Origin: an uncultured Sphingomonadaceae bacterium
GTDB lineage: Bacteria; Pseudomonadota; Alphaproteobacteria; Sphingomonadales; Sphingomonadaceae
Assembly: GCA_947489315.1 (NCBI GenBank)
Contig: CANLCX010000001.1
Location: forward strand, 251,501-315,500
Direction: 5' to 3'
DNA: 64,000 nt
Shown: positions 19,463-28,837 of the stretch, piece by piece
Layout: each line of letters starts with the position of its first letter
Position numbering within the stretch: position 1 is the stretch's first letter
Notes under the pieces: generated by a model
What the model was told of the DNA's origin: nothing
The model's database searches: none
What the model saw: only the letters and a program-made list of their open reading frames with translations
Translations under genes and position numbers: made by a program

Positions 19463-19642
19463 ATGAGGATAGTTTCTAAGCGTCAACTAAAGGAGATGGT
19501 TCTTTATTCGCCGCAACATATCGCAAGGCTGGAGAAGGCAGGCAAGTTCCCCAAGCGGGTAAAGCTGGGCCCGAACAGAGTGGGGTGGGTTGAGGGCGAA
19601 GTATTGGATTGGCTTCAGTCAAGGTTGAATTGCCGCGACTAA
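19463..19642 (+). CDS. AlpA-family regulator
   Basis: A 59-residue protein of the AlpA/phage CP4-57 regulator family, a small winged helix-turn-helix related to excisionases. Visible are RIVSKRQLKEMVLYSPQHIA (recognition helix), then LEKAGKFPKRVKLGPNRVGW and EVLDWLQSRL, all typical. The ATG at 19463 follows AGGAG by 8 nt; the frame is open further upstream but lacks a better start. AlpA proteins activate excision or integrase genes of islands; here the integrase is at the far end, 30 kb away. Confidence 0.85.
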   Translation: MRIVSKRQLKEMVLYSPQHIARLEKAGKFPKRVKLGPNRVGWVEGEVLDWLQSRLNCRD

Positions 19643-19891
19643 CCTACCGGCACTCCTTTTTAGGAGCGGGCGGCCAGGTGAATTTCTGGTCGCCCAACAA
19701 CTTTCAAGGGAACCTTGACAACCTGTTGGTTAGCTCCAAAGTTAACACCTAATTTAAGATTGTTTCCAAAAAGAACATCCATTGCTGACGTTTGTCTTAT
19801 AAATTTACACAATTATAGAGTGTAACTTGGGCACTTCGTTTATATAGTCATTTTATTCAGAAGCTATTTTCCGGGGGGATACTAGTCGAAA

Positions 19892-22474
19892 ATGCGCTTA
19901 AATGAATGGCCGAAATGGCTAACTGCCGAAGAAAGAACTTTGATTGATACTTTGGTTGCGAACGGGGTTGGTAGCGAAGTCGAATATGAGATGTTTCGGT
20001 ACAACGGGGACCCCGAAGTTATCGAACAATTGGATACTAGGCGGTTCAAATATTTCGCTAGAAGTCCGGACTACTACGATCCTTTGAAGATACTAAAAAA
20101 CGCTCCGTTTTGGATGCGAGAAATCGAAATTAAAAATTTCTCGACCTCTGTACGTCTGCGTAACGTATTTTCAGATACAGGAATAGAAACCATTGGGCAC
20201 TTATTAGATTTCAGCACTATCGAGCTTCTTTCACTTAGAAATATGGGAAGGAAGAGCTTGAGTGATCTATCAAATGCATTGCTAGAACTGAGCAAAAATC
20301 GACCGAATGATTACCCACCAATTTCTCGAGAGACCCCCCAATCGTCTAGCCAGGAACAGGATTTCAAACAATCATGGTTCTTTTTGATGGTAAAGGACAA
20401 TCCGGGGCTTAGAGCTCTCTTATCTGATGAGGGAATAGAAGATGAACTAACCTATTTGCAGCACAAAAATTCACTCTCCGATCGACTCAGGAAGCAAATA
20501 GACGACTATCGCTTCAAAGTACTCGTCAATTTAGCTGATCAAGATAATCCTATTGCGATATTAGAGATCGCCCCTAGTTGGTTGTTAAATACAGAAGTCG
20601 AATTCTTCCCGTGCCCGGCCCGGATCAAAAACATAGCATCTCGTTTAGATATTGATCGCCTTCACGACTTCCTTAAATTTGACTTTTTCACGCTACGTCG
20701 GATGCCCAATATGGGTATAAAGAGCCTTAGGGAATTCGCTAATGCGATTGTACTTGCGCAGGATAAAGGCCCTCCACCCACGCTTGAGAATCCCGTAAAT
20801 TTTGATGAAACTCTGTACGAATGTTTATTGAGCTCCATCAATTCCCTTGCTGATGAGAGGCACCGCTATATCATCCTAAATCGTTTCGGAGTGGGATGTC
20901 CTCCAATAACGCTCGAAGAAATTGGAACTTCTTTAAATATCACGCGGGAGAGAGTCAGGCAAATCCAGAAGAAAGTTACGCAAGCGATCACTGATGGAGA
21001 ATATTGGGATGACTCTCTAAAATTTAAAATTCTTCGTAGATTCAATGAGAAAAATGGACCGATTATTTTAGAGGAAATTGTCGAAGTTGACCCATGGTTT
21101 TCCGAATTTCAAAACCAAATGGGGCTACTGAAAAGGGTCATTGAGCATTTCGCCAACTTGAATTTACATTTATTCGATGTGGCTCGAAAGACAGTGATTT
21201 CCAAGATCTCGAAAGATGAATGGGATCAATGTGAAGCAGAAGTCTTGAGCTTTCTGGAACATAGCTTAGACATGAATTACAGTTTCGAAGATGTGGAGCT
21301 TATAATCGAACATCAACTCGCCAAGTATGATGCGGCCGAGCTTACAGAACTGTTGTTCGATGAAATATTGAGGGTGCTAAATTTTTCCAATTTTGATGGC
21401 GAAAGTGTTCTGGTTAACATCGGTAATTCAATATCAAACCGGCTGAACGTGGTTTTAGAAGAGAGTGATACTCCTCTGCACTACAGCAAAGCGAAACTGC
21501 ACTATGAGGAAAGATACGGTATCGTCGCTACCGAAAGGCAAATTCACTCTGCACTTTCTCACTACAATTTCCACTTGTTTGATCGCGGTGTATTTGGGGT
21601 ATTGAAGCACCTTCCAATCAGTTTGGAGCGCCTTGCCGAGTTAGTGGAGCAGGCTGAACAGTTGGCTAACGAAAAACGGAGTAAACAATGGCACACTTCA
21701 GAGTTGCTCAGAAAATTGGTGGGCCTACAAATAATTATTGAACATGAAGGGGTTGATAAATACGTATTGAATATCGGTTTACAGATATCTTCTAAGCTAA
21801 AGTACTTGGGAAAAATGGTTTGGATATGTGATGATATCGAGAACGTAAACGTACCCAGAATCCAACTCAAAGATGCGATACCAGTGATTATAAGAGACAA
21901 TGGTGGCCCGATGACGGTGAGAGAAATCGTAAATGAGTTAAAAAAGTCGCGGGGTGTAGGTTACGATATAACCCAACAGCTATACTTGAGTGATCTGATC
22001 GCTAAAACAGATCCTGGGCGTTGGGGTTTGCTATCGCGTGATTTTGAAAAGCCTCTTTCGTACTGGAGTTACATTAAAAGCGAAATTCTTGATCACTTGA
22101 GCGCTTGCGGGCAGGCAGTACACAAAAGTGAGATAATCGAGGTGTTGTCCAGCAGGGGTGTCAGTGAACTGCCGAAAATCAACCTTTTGCTTGGAATAAT
22201 CTCTAGCGATGAGGACTTCAGGACATGGCCTGGAGGGTTTTTTGGAATGGCATCACAAGATAATCCCAATCGCTTATCATTGTCGCAGGCATTAGCGAAA
22301 GTTTTGAGTTCGACAGATATCGAGTTCACTACTAACGAGATCATGGATTCGCTCTCGGCCTATGTGTCGTTCCCTTATAACAAGTCTCAATTGTCGAGAA
22401 TGATCAACGATTGTGGCTTTCAATATGAATTAGAGACTGGATATTGGACACACCAAAATTCTCAGACGACGTGA
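19892..22474 (+). CDS. Large DNA-binding protein: duplicated alpha-CTD-like unit, sigma region-4-like HTH and winged helices
   Basis: An 860-residue protein with no catalytic motif that I can see. Residues about 80-135 and 235-290 each end in a helix-hairpin-helix like that of the RNA-polymerase alpha C-terminal domain (LRNMGRKSLSDLSNAL; MPNMGIKSLREFANAI). The stretches before them are also alike, so residues 1-135 and 160-290 look like an internal duplication. Residues 305-366 match sigma-70 region 4 (TLEEIGTSLNITRERVRQI). The second half has several winged-helix-like units resembling HARE-HTH modules (MTVREIVNELKKSRG; VHKSEIIEVLSSRG; FTTNEIMDSLSAY). It converges on the Ssp operon, overlapping its last gene by 13 bp. 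A transcription regulator or DNA-binding part of the defence system is inferred. A 249-bp A+T-rich stretch before it (19643-19891) holds no gene. Confidence 0.75.
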   Translation: MRLNEWPKWLTAEERTLIDTLVANGVGSEVEYEMFRYNGDPEVIEQLDTRRFKYFARSPDYYDPLKILKNAPFWMREIEIKNFSTSVRLRNVFSDTGIETIGHLLDFSTIELLSLRNMGRKSLSDLSNALLELSKNRPNDYPPISRETPQSSSQEQDFKQSWFFLMVKDNPGLRALLSDEGIEDELTYLQHKNSLSDRLRKQIDDYRFKVLVNLADQDNPIAILEIAPSWLLNTEVEFFPCPARIKNIASRLDIDRLHDFLKFDFFTLRRMPNMGIKSLREFANAIVLAQDKGPPPTLENPVNFDETLYECLLSSINSLADERHRYIILNRFGVGCPPITLEEIGTSLNITRERVRQIQKKVTQAITDGEYWDDSLKFKILRRFNEKNGPIILEEIVEVDPWFSEFQNQMGLLKRVIEHFANLNLHLFDVARKTVISKISKDEWDQCEAEVLSFLEHSLDMNYSFEDVELIIEHQLAKYDAAELTELLFDEILRVLNFSNFDGESVLVNIGNSISNRLNVVLEESDTPLHYSKAKLHYEERYGIVATERQIHSALSHYNFHLFDRGVFGVLKHLPISLERLAELVEQAEQLANEKRSKQWHTSELLRKLVGLQIIIEHEGVDKYVLNIGLQISSKLKYLGKMVWICDDIENVNVPRIQLKDAIPVIIRDNGGPMTVREIVNELKKSRGVGYDITQQLYLSDLIAKTDPGRWGLLSRDFEKPLSYWSYIKSEILDHLSACGQAVHKSEIIEVLSSRGVSELPKINLLLGIISSDEDFRTWPGGFFGMASQDNPNRLSLSQALAKVLSSTDIEFTTNEIMDSLSAYVSFPYNKSQLSRMINDCGFQYELETGYWTHQNSQTT

Positions 22475-24618
22475 TGGTACAAGTCATATTTTTTTAAGTA
22501 AGGCTCTATATCAACATATGTGGATGATTTATTCAGTGCGAGACCCGCAAACTCATTGATGCGTTTTAATTCTGCTATCATCAATTTGCGACCTAACTCG
22601 GGGTCACTCACATTCTCCAATGGCAGAGTTGTGACGAAGTCATAAATGACAGCCTTGATTTTACCTTCACTTTTCCGCAGTATCCTACCTCTTCTTTGTA
22701 TAAACTGACGCTCTTTTCGCGAACTGGACATAATGAATGCTGTCGAGCAAAGTGGGATATCCACTCCTTCATCTAGGCATTTCATAGCCACTAAAGAATC
22801 TACTTTTTCATTCTTAAAATCGTCAAGAATGACGGCTCGGCGAGCTTTGTTCTCATTTGCAGTAAAACGAGACGATCTCCATCCATGTTTATGCAAAATG
22901 CTTGAGATAATTTCTATTTGCCTGAAACCTTCGTCATCCTCGTGATCCTCATTTTCCAGCATTCCTTCCGCACAGTAAAACAAGCTATGCTTTATGGGCT
23001 TTAAGGTTCCCAGCAGTTCTTCCAGAGCTTTCGGCTTGTTTTTTGATCCATTTACAAGTTTGGCGCGCTTGAGTAGCAGCGCGTTCAATCCATCTTCTTC
23101 TTGCTCGGACGGGAATTTTGTATTTTTCAGGATCGCATAGAGTTTTGCGATTTTCTTCGACAGCATTATATATTTTTCTGTCTCATCGGGTGTCATAGCT
23201 ACGGGTATTAAATGATACTCGTACGGTGTTAATACGTTGTCTTCCAATGCGTCAGCTAGAGAATACGTATCTACAATCTTGCCGTAATATTCCTCAATCC
23301 GCTGATTTCCGTCGTCTTCCGCACCTCTGTCAGGAGTCGCAGATAATCCCATTCTCAAATTCGCTGTTTCGGGCAGAGCTTTGTATGTAGAGTGAGCTCC
23401 ATGATGATGACATTCATCCCCCACAAACATAATGTACTCGGATAAATCTTTTCCGAGTAAAGTAAGGTTGTCTACAAATGTTCTTTTGTGGGAAGTCATT
23501 GTCGCATCCACAACGACCACTGCGACGAAATCGGTCAACCCACTTTTAAAGTCGAGAACCGCCTTCGCGAGTTGTGATGACCAATTTGCCTCACCACCGT
23601 AACAAACGATTGGTCTGACATTAAATATAGCAAGATTTTCGGCCCATTGATCCGCTAAGTTTTGATATGGGACGGCAACGACAAGAAAAAGGCGATTCCG
23701 ATTTTGGAACATTTTTATGGCCCCATAGATTGCCGTAATCGTTTTTCCTGACCCAGTTGCTAGTTCAAAAACTCCCCTAAAGTCATTGCTTTGCCAATTG
23801 TCCAATGCTCGTTTTTGGTGCTTGTGCAATTGAAATTTTCGATCACCTAGTCTGTCAGGAATGATGGGGTGGAGGCCACTTGGTGATGACATCATAGAGT
23901 CTAAGTGCTTCTGCCAAAGATCGATTTCCAATTGGATGTTCGGCCGTTGGACATCCGGATATTTCTTAGTTAAAGCGCTTCGAGCGATGGCAGATATATC
24001 CAACACTAACGTATCATTTGCTTTGTTGGACCAAAGCTTATTGAAGCTTGCAATATGAGGCTCAAAATGATCTCGAAATTCTGGAAGCCAACTTTTGAAG
24101 ACGTTTATTGTCTCATAGTTAAATGGAAGAAGAGCATTGTTAGTTTCGTTAGCAGAGCCTTGAAAAACAATAAAATCCCCCGCAATATCTTGAAAAACTC
24201 CGATTTTCTGATGATGAATGCCGTGGCGCCGCAATGCGATTTTGACATCAAGTTTCTCATTCTGGACCAACCACGTAAGTACTTGAAGCTGGTGTTCAAT
24301 TAGAGGATCATTGACTGTCGCGATGATTTGATCGAACTCATCTGAAATACGTTCTTCAAGCTGTCTAGCATCGTACCCTAAAGAAATTGCTTCGTACTCT
24401 GGCTCAGTCAGGGTTGAGCCGCAAATCAATCTCATGTGCCCATCATTATCAATAAATTTGCTAAGTCCGGCGGCTGAACTCGTTAGCATTTTGGCGTCAA
24501 AATACCCGACTGCGCGATCATATGATACGGACTTCGAGAGTACTGGAATGTAAAAATCCTGAAGAATATTATCTTCCTCAGAGTTGTACACTGCCTTTAG
24601 GTTTAGTTGCCTAAGCAA
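22462..24618 (-). CDS. Phosphorothioation-linked restriction enzyme: PLD nuclease + DEAD/DEAH helicase (SspH-like)
   Basis: A 718-residue protein. Residues about 30-190 are a phospholipase D-type nuclease domain (HHQKIGVF, catalytic His136 and Lys138; then FQGSANETNNAL). From about 260 there is an SF2 helicase: Walker A ATGSGKT (287-293), DECH box in MFVGDECHHHGA, SATPDRG, and motif VI QRRGRILRK. This architecture is that of the phosphorothioation-system restriction enzyme family (TIGR04095-like). The best start is TTG 24618, 2 nt after the previous stop; no ATG fits. Last gene of the minus-strand operon. The SspH assignment is from memory of the SspFGH module and should be confirmed. Confidence 0.82.
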   Translation of the reverse strand: MLRQLNLKAVYNSEEDNILQDFYIPVLSKSVSYDRAVGYFDAKMLTSSAAGLSKFIDNDGHMRLICGSTLTEPEYEAISLGYDARQLEERISDEFDQIIATVNDPLIEHQLQVLTWLVQNEKLDVKIALRRHGIHHQKIGVFQDIAGDFIVFQGSANETNNALLPFNYETINVFKSWLPEFRDHFEPHIASFNKLWSNKANDTLVLDISAIARSALTKKYPDVQRPNIQLEIDLWQKHLDSMMSSPSGLHPIIPDRLGDRKFQLHKHQKRALDNWQSNDFRGVFELATGSGKTITAIYGAIKMFQNRNRLFLVVAVPYQNLADQWAENLAIFNVRPIVCYGGEANWSSQLAKAVLDFKSGLTDFVAVVVVDATMTSHKRTFVDNLTLLGKDLSEYIMFVGDECHHHGAHSTYKALPETANLRMGLSATPDRGAEDDGNQRIEEYYGKIVDTYSLADALEDNVLTPYEYHLIPVAMTPDETEKYIMLSKKIAKLYAILKNTKFPSEQEEDGLNALLLKRAKLVNGSKNKPKALEELLGTLKPIKHSLFYCAEGMLENEDHEDDEGFRQIEIISSILHKHGWRSSRFTANENKARRAVILDDFKNEKVDSLVAMKCLDEGVDIPLCSTAFIMSSSRKERQFIQRRGRILRKSEGKIKAVIYDFVTTLPLENVSDPELGRKLMIAELKRINEFAGLALNKSSTYVDIEPYLKKYDLYHHVV

Positions 24619-24619
24619 T

Positions 24620-25111
24620 TTAAAAATCTACTTTTTCGAACGTTTGCTCTTTGTCTTCGCTTTTATTCGAACTCAATAAATCGTTGCGTTGCAAACCTGA
24701 GACGATAGCCTTTGCGCCATGGGGGTCGCTAGGAGTCTTAAGTAGCCAATTCGATAAAATTTCGAAGCCTCCGTTCGAATACTCTTCGAAAATCTCTACC
24801 ATGTCTTGATTAAAACCGTCTGCCTCGGAAGCTCCAACATCGTACCTCAGAACATCCAAATTTTTTGTTTCGCCAAGAGCAACTAAATATATGTAGTCGG
24901 TATAGGCATCATTATCGAACGTATGCCACTCTATGCTATCCACTTCTCCCTTCGGTAAAGGGATTCTCTGACCCATCTCGAATCCTAGAACAGCCGCATA
25001 GCATTGAAGCGCTTTTTTTGACGGAAATACCGCATGCCCCGTCTTAGGGTTCTTAGCGACTAACAAGTCGGTAAGGGCAGTATGTTGCTTACTTCTTCGT
25101 ATCCCTCTCAT
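24620..25111 (-). CDS. Phosphorothioation-associated protein 4 family (SspG-like?)
   Basis: A 163-residue protein whose pattern resembles the dnd-system-associated protein 4 family: an N-terminal segment ending VFPSKKALQCYAAVLGFEMG, then RIPLPKG, EWHTFDNDAYTDYIYLVAL (usually the Y-x-x-x-I-x-L-I-A-L-A motif), and EEYSNGGFEILSNWLL near the end. No catalytic motif is visible. Its AGGAAG ribosome site overlaps the stop codon of the SMC-like gene, so translation is coupled. It sits between the ATPase and the nuclease-helicase, which it probably assists in restriction. Confidence 0.72.
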   Translation of the reverse strand: MRGIRRSKQHTALTDLLVAKNPKTGHAVFPSKKALQCYAAVLGFEMGQRIPLPKGEVDSIEWHTFDNDAYTDYIYLVALGETKNLDVLRYDVGASEADGFNQDMVEIFEEYSNGGFEILSNWLLKTPSDPHGAKAIVSGLQRNDLLSSNKSEDKEQTFEKVDF

Positions 25112-25120
25112 GGTAACTTC

Positions 25121-27139
25121 CTAAAGAATCTGCTTTATAATTGTTCGGTCTTTCTCGGCTTCGTATACCGAGCATGCAATTTGCTCTCCTTTGACGGTTA
25201 CAATATCCTCCGGTTTGTCACCTCGTTCAGATCTGTTTTCCGATATAAGAATATATTCGGATCCAATCTTATCCTCCAGAACCTTTATAACGTCGTCATC
25301 ACCTTGTGTTTTTGAAAGTAGAAGAATTACTTGCCCAGATGAGTTAGGTAAAAACTCAGCAGTTGATTGCCGGTAAGTCGGATCTAACTGGCCAAAAGGC
25401 GAATCTAACATCAAGGGAGCCATCGTACCGGGCTTCAATAGATGAGATTCATCAGTTCGCCTGTTCGCCGCAAATTCTACCAAAGAGGCAATGAATGCTA
25501 AGCTAAGAAGCTGGTTCTCACCGCCGCTTTTAGCTACGGGCAATTCTGTGCTCCCATAAAACATATCTAGATTGAAGGAACCATCGATAGATGAGTAATA
25601 ATCTCTCCGAGCAGTTTTTCTCAAGATCTTATTTACCTTCTCGTTGATTTCAGAACGAGAGGTCTCTCTATAATTATCTAGCTCGGCATCCAATTTGTCT
25701 GATGTAGCCGATAAGATGGCAGTCTTATATTGTAAATTCTTTGCTCGATCATTGTGAAGAAGGAGCTTGTCCCTCTTCTTTTTCATCTCGTCGATTTCTA
25801 TCTTAGCATCTTCACAAGCCTTTTTGAGGCGAGCTTTTTTACCCACCATATTCTCGATTTCAGCCTCTTTGGTGGATAATGCTAATTGTCGTTCCGCGAT
25901 CTCTCGAACGTTACTTCCTTGAAGCTGTTGCTTACATTCGTTTATTCCTAACTCGTAATCGTCTATCTTGTCAGCAACCTTTAAAAAGTCCTGATGTATC
26001 GCCCCAAAGTTGTCAACTGAGACCTTATGTGCCTGCTCCAACTTACCCATCCTGCTTCGAATGTTCATTAGACGATCACTCAAAACTGCTGTGCCAGCCT
26101 CTTTGATAAGTTCTGAAATTGCCGCAGATTCTTTCGTCTCTTTGTCGAATTCTCGATCACAAATACAGATTCCTTTTTCCAAAATATCATGCACAAATGT
26201 GTCTGCTATTTTGCTTGGAAGGTGGCCTTTAACATTAGCTTCCTCGATTACGTTTATACAATTGAGATGTAGCTTTTTTGACAACAGACCAATACTATCG
26301 TGATCTATCCATTTGGTTTCACGAGCCTCAATCTTCGCTTTCTCATCAAGCGCATCTTTCCGTCTTTGTTCTAGCTTCTCTTTTTTCTCCTGAATCTCTT
26401 TCGCTCCCTCCGTATTTCGGAGCGTTTCCTCAATATTCTTCTTAATGTTTTTTGCCTGCTCAAGATCGCTTTCTATGCGGGTTATCTCATTTTCATCTAG
26501 TTGCATCTGCGAGCTCAACTTGTCGATTGATGATTGAAAAGTGGCAGACCTATCGTTCTTAGTAAGGGCAGCGATCTCTTTCTCTAGCTTCCTCTCGATC
26601 GCTGCGATGTCCTTGGAGGCTTGTAACGCAATATTGCAGCCCAACATGCTCTCCACAGCTACTCTGACCTCTCTGCGGTTGTTGCTGCTCGCGAACGCCT
26701 CAGCGTATTCTCCATCAAAGAAGAAATATTTGGACATTTCTTTTGGAATGACAGTTTCCACAAAAACCATTGCGCTGTTCAATTTTTGATAATCGCCTCC
26801 GTCAATAAGAAAAGCGTCGAAACTCTCCTCTGCAAATTCGCTATTTGTGGTTCGTGAAACAAGATAGTGGCTACCATCATGTTCAAAAAAGACTTCTACA
26901 GAGGCCTTGAAGTCTTTTTCCTCAATCGCCTGGTTGCAGACAATGTTTTCTGGGTTTTCAAATCGAGCTGATGTGTCATTATAAAAACACCATAGTAGCG
27001 CATTTAACAGAGTAGTTTTACCCACTCCATTTTCAGCATGAATAAGCGTTACATTTCTCGCCTTATCACAAGAAAACTCTATTTCTTGTTCGCCATAGAA
27101 CTGGCGAAAATTATTGAGTACGATCTTTTGCAGTAGCAT
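25121..27139 (-). CDS. SMC/Rad50-like ATPase, DndD family (SspF-like?)
   Basis: A 672-residue ABC-type ATPase. The N-terminus has the AAA_23/Rad50-like opening LNNFRQFYGEQEIEF and Walker A ENGVGKTTLLNAL. A long coiled coil follows, broken near the middle by KGICICDREF, a C-x-C pair like a zinc hook. The C-terminus has the ABC signature KSGGENQLLSLAFIASL and Walker B MAPLMLDSPFGQLDP. This is the DndD architecture. In Dnd systems DndD is part of modification; here, placed with the associated-4 and nuclease-helicase genes, it more probably belongs to the restriction module. Starts 6 nt after the preceding small gene. Confidence 0.82.
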   Translation of the reverse strand: MLLQKIVLNNFRQFYGEQEIEFSCDKARNVTLIHAENGVGKTTLLNALLWCFYNDTSARFENPENIVCNQAIEEKDFKASVEVFFEHDGSHYLVSRTTNSEFAEESFDAFLIDGGDYQKLNSAMVFVETVIPKEMSKYFFFDGEYAEAFASSNNRREVRVAVESMLGCNIALQASKDIAAIERKLEKEIAALTKNDRSATFQSSIDKLSSQMQLDENEITRIESDLEQAKNIKKNIEETLRNTEGAKEIQEKKEKLEQRRKDALDEKAKIEARETKWIDHDSIGLLSKKLHLNCINVIEEANVKGHLPSKIADTFVHDILEKGICICDREFDKETKESAAISELIKEAGTAVLSDRLMNIRSRMGKLEQAHKVSVDNFGAIHQDFLKVADKIDDYELGINECKQQLQGSNVREIAERQLALSTKEAEIENMVGKKARLKKACEDAKIEIDEMKKKRDKLLLHNDRAKNLQYKTAILSATSDKLDAELDNYRETSRSEINEKVNKILRKTARRDYYSSIDGSFNLDMFYGSTELPVAKSGGENQLLSLAFIASLVEFAANRRTDESHLLKPGTMAPLMLDSPFGQLDPTYRQSTAEFLPNSSGQVILLLSKTQGDDDVIKVLEDKIGSEYILISENRSERGDKPEDIVTVKGEQIACSVYEAEKDRTIIKQIL

Positions 27140-27145
27140 TGCTTT

Positions 27146-27292
27146 TTATTCCGTAATATCTTCGAGTGCTTCTAGGATTTTATCCCTTCTTGCACTTTCT
27201 TGCCCCCCGCGCATGAATGCAGGACTTTCTTCTATTTCGATAACACGTTCTAAAAACTTATCAATTTCAGTTTGATCTGGTTTTTGTGACAT
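27146..27292 (-). CDS. Small 48-residue protein in the phosphorothioation operon
   Basis: A short frame not long enough for routine ORF calling: MSQKPDQTEIDKFLERV at the start, acidic and predicted helical, ending EALEDITE. The ATG is preceded by GGGAGGGAC at a good distance, and the stop is 6 nt from the SMC-like start, so it is well placed for translation. It contains MRGGQESARRDKI in the middle. I know no family. A small subunit for the SMC ATPase, or a regulator, is a guess based on position. Confidence 0.6.
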   Translation of the reverse strand: MSQKPDQTEIDKFLERVIEIEESPAFMRGGQESARRDKILEALEDITE

Positions 27293-27363
27293 TTCTGTCC
27301 CTCCCATTTATGTGGCAAGTTATCAAGTAATATAGATCGTACAGTTTAATTATGTATCTCTGT

Positions 27364-28200
27364 TTACTTGTGGCAAGCCAGGCATGATTTTGCTTGCCCA
27401 TAAAGGTCGTCGATGTCTAGCGGTTCAGCATCTGGCCTCAAAGGATTTTTGATTGCCTTCGATTTCATCCGTTTAACTCTAACCTCATGATCGGCTTTGA
27501 TCTTTGCCACACGCTCAGGTTTCGCAAGTTGTTCAAGTGATTCGCCGTGACTCCAAGTGAAAGGAGATCCATGCTCAACCGCTGTTTTTTCGTAGGTCTT
27601 AGCCTCTTCAAAAGCATCTGGGTGTCGATCCATCAGTCTTACCCATTCGATTTTCTGCTGAAAAAAGCAGAATGTACATCCACTGCGAGTTCGCCATTCG
27701 TAGTATCTTGGCAAGCCCAATCCCGAGCCTTCCAAGATTTCCAATACGCCAGGCTTGTCCACGCTAGCCTCTTTGAACGGTAGCTTGACGATTAGGTTAT
27801 CGTCTTTGGATGCGTAGCCTTCTCGATATTCTTCGTCACTGCGGATTGCGACATAGGAATACACCGTCTGTCCATCTTCAAGCATGGGTTTTACCCACTG
27901 CTCAAAAGGACGGAGCTTCAGCTGCCGAGTACACCAGCGCGTTTGAGCAGAGGGTAGAAAGCTATTGTATTGTTTTAGCCAGAAATCAAAATCACGGTCG
28001 GGATTGAGGCGTTGGACGGGCTTGCCGAGAACGCCCTCTAAGCGGCCCAAAAATTCATAGACTTCGGGAAGCTCTTTACCTGTATCGGTAAAGAAATATT
28101 CAACTTCAATTTCGGGGTGGTACTGGCGCATATAGACTGCAAGAGCCGCGCTATCACGTCCTCCTGACAAACCTAAAACGTGGCGCTCTTTTTCAGGCAT
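27364..28200 (-). CDS. sspD: PAPS-reductase/ATP-pyrophosphatase family, SspD/DndC-like
   Basis: A 278-residue enzyme of the phosphoadenosine-phosphosulfate reductase superfamily. The PP-loop is GLSGGRDSAALA close to the start. Cysteines in TRWCTRQLKL, RSGCTFCFFQQK and the C-terminal KSCLACHK could bind an iron-sulfur cluster, as in DndC. It is expected to activate the DNA phosphate with ATP and place sulfur delivered by the desulfurase. ATG 28200 is chosen (GGAGA at 8 nt); it lies inside the end of the methyltransferase gene (8-nt overlap). An upstream start at 28227 is possible but less likely. Confidence 0.82.
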   Translation of the reverse strand: MPEKERHVLGLSGGRDSAALAVYMRQYHPEIEVEYFFTDTGKELPEVYEFLGRLEGVLGKPVQRLNPDRDFDFWLKQYNSFLPSAQTRWCTRQLKLRPFEQWVKPMLEDGQTVYSYVAIRSDEEYREGYASKDDNLIVKLPFKEASVDKPGVLEILEGSGLGLPRYYEWRTRSGCTFCFFQQKIEWVRLMDRHPDAFEEAKTYEKTAVEHGSPFTWSHGESLEQLAKPERVAKIKADHEVRVKRMKSKAIKNPLRPDAEPLDIDDLYGQAKSCLACHK

Positions 28201-28837
28201 TATTAGGTTCTCCAAAGCGCTCGGCAATGGCGTTAAGCCATTTACCGCTACCTTTAAAACTGTCTTCTCCGAGAGAAGTCCAAATTTCTTGTATTTTTAG
28301 ACATCTGACTTGATCAAATATCGCTGTAAGACCATCTTCATCCAAATCTGTATAGCATCTCCCATCGTCATAACATCTCTCGGTGTCGCCGTAACGGAAT
28401 GACACGTAAATTACGCCACCTACTTTCAAAGCCTTTGCAAGTCGTTCTAAGTTACTTGGGATATCTTTCTTCGCTAGGTGCAGCATCGACGCACACGCCC
28501 ATACGCCGTCATACTCTTGGCGTTCTTTAACATCTTCAAAAGACCGAACTTGAGTTTGAATACCAGTCAGTAGCGAGCTTATAGCGGCTAGGCGAGGCGA
28601 ATAGTCGAATGCCGTAACTCTATAGCCTTTACCCAAAAAATATTTTGTGTCGCGACCAGAGCCAGAACCAGCATCTAAGATTGAACAATTTTTCGGTAAA
28701 TACTTTTCAAATTGTGGATAAATATTACCCATATTAACCGAGACAGTTTCTGCTGCATAATGATCGGCATGATCTTCATAATATTCCCAGGTGGAATTAT
28801 CTGAAAATTCTCTGATCTGAGATATGGATGACGTCAT
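28193..28837 (-). CDS. Class I SAM-dependent methyltransferase
   Basis: A 214-residue Rossmann-fold methyltransferase. Motif I is SILDAGSGSGRDTKYFLGKG, followed by VTAFDYSPRL (acidic ribose contact), then YDGVWACASMLHL and LKVGGVIYVSFRYG. This is the arrangement of TehB/UbiE-like small-molecule methyltransferases; there is no DNA-methylase catalytic motif such as DPPY or PCQ. The gene overlaps both neighbours (4 nt and 8 nt), so it is an integral part of the operon. The substrate is unknown; methylation of a system component or of a sulfur species are both conceivable. Confidence 0.78.
   Translation of the reverse strand: MTSSISQIREFSDNSTWEYYEDHADHYAAETVSVNMGNIYPQFEKYLPKNCSILDAGSGSGRDTKYFLGKGYRVTAFDYSPRLAAISSLLTGIQTQVRSFEDVKERQEYDGVWACASMLHLAKKDIPSNLERLAKALKVGGVIYVSFRYGDTERCYDDGRCYTDLDEDGLTAIFDQVRCLKIQEIWTSLGEDSFKGSGKWLNAIAERFGEPNNA

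Noticed and set aside
19892-22474. Interpreting the 860-residue protein as a sigma factor
   Set aside because: Only a region-4-like helix-turn-helix is present; there is no region 2 for -10 recognition or core binding.
25121-27139. Calling the SMC-like gene a RecN/Rad50/SbcC repair protein
   Set aside because: The N-terminal AAA_23 pattern and length fit those families loosely, but there is no paired SbcD/Mre11 nuclease and the gene is embedded in a phosphorothioation operon, where a DndD-like role is more likely.
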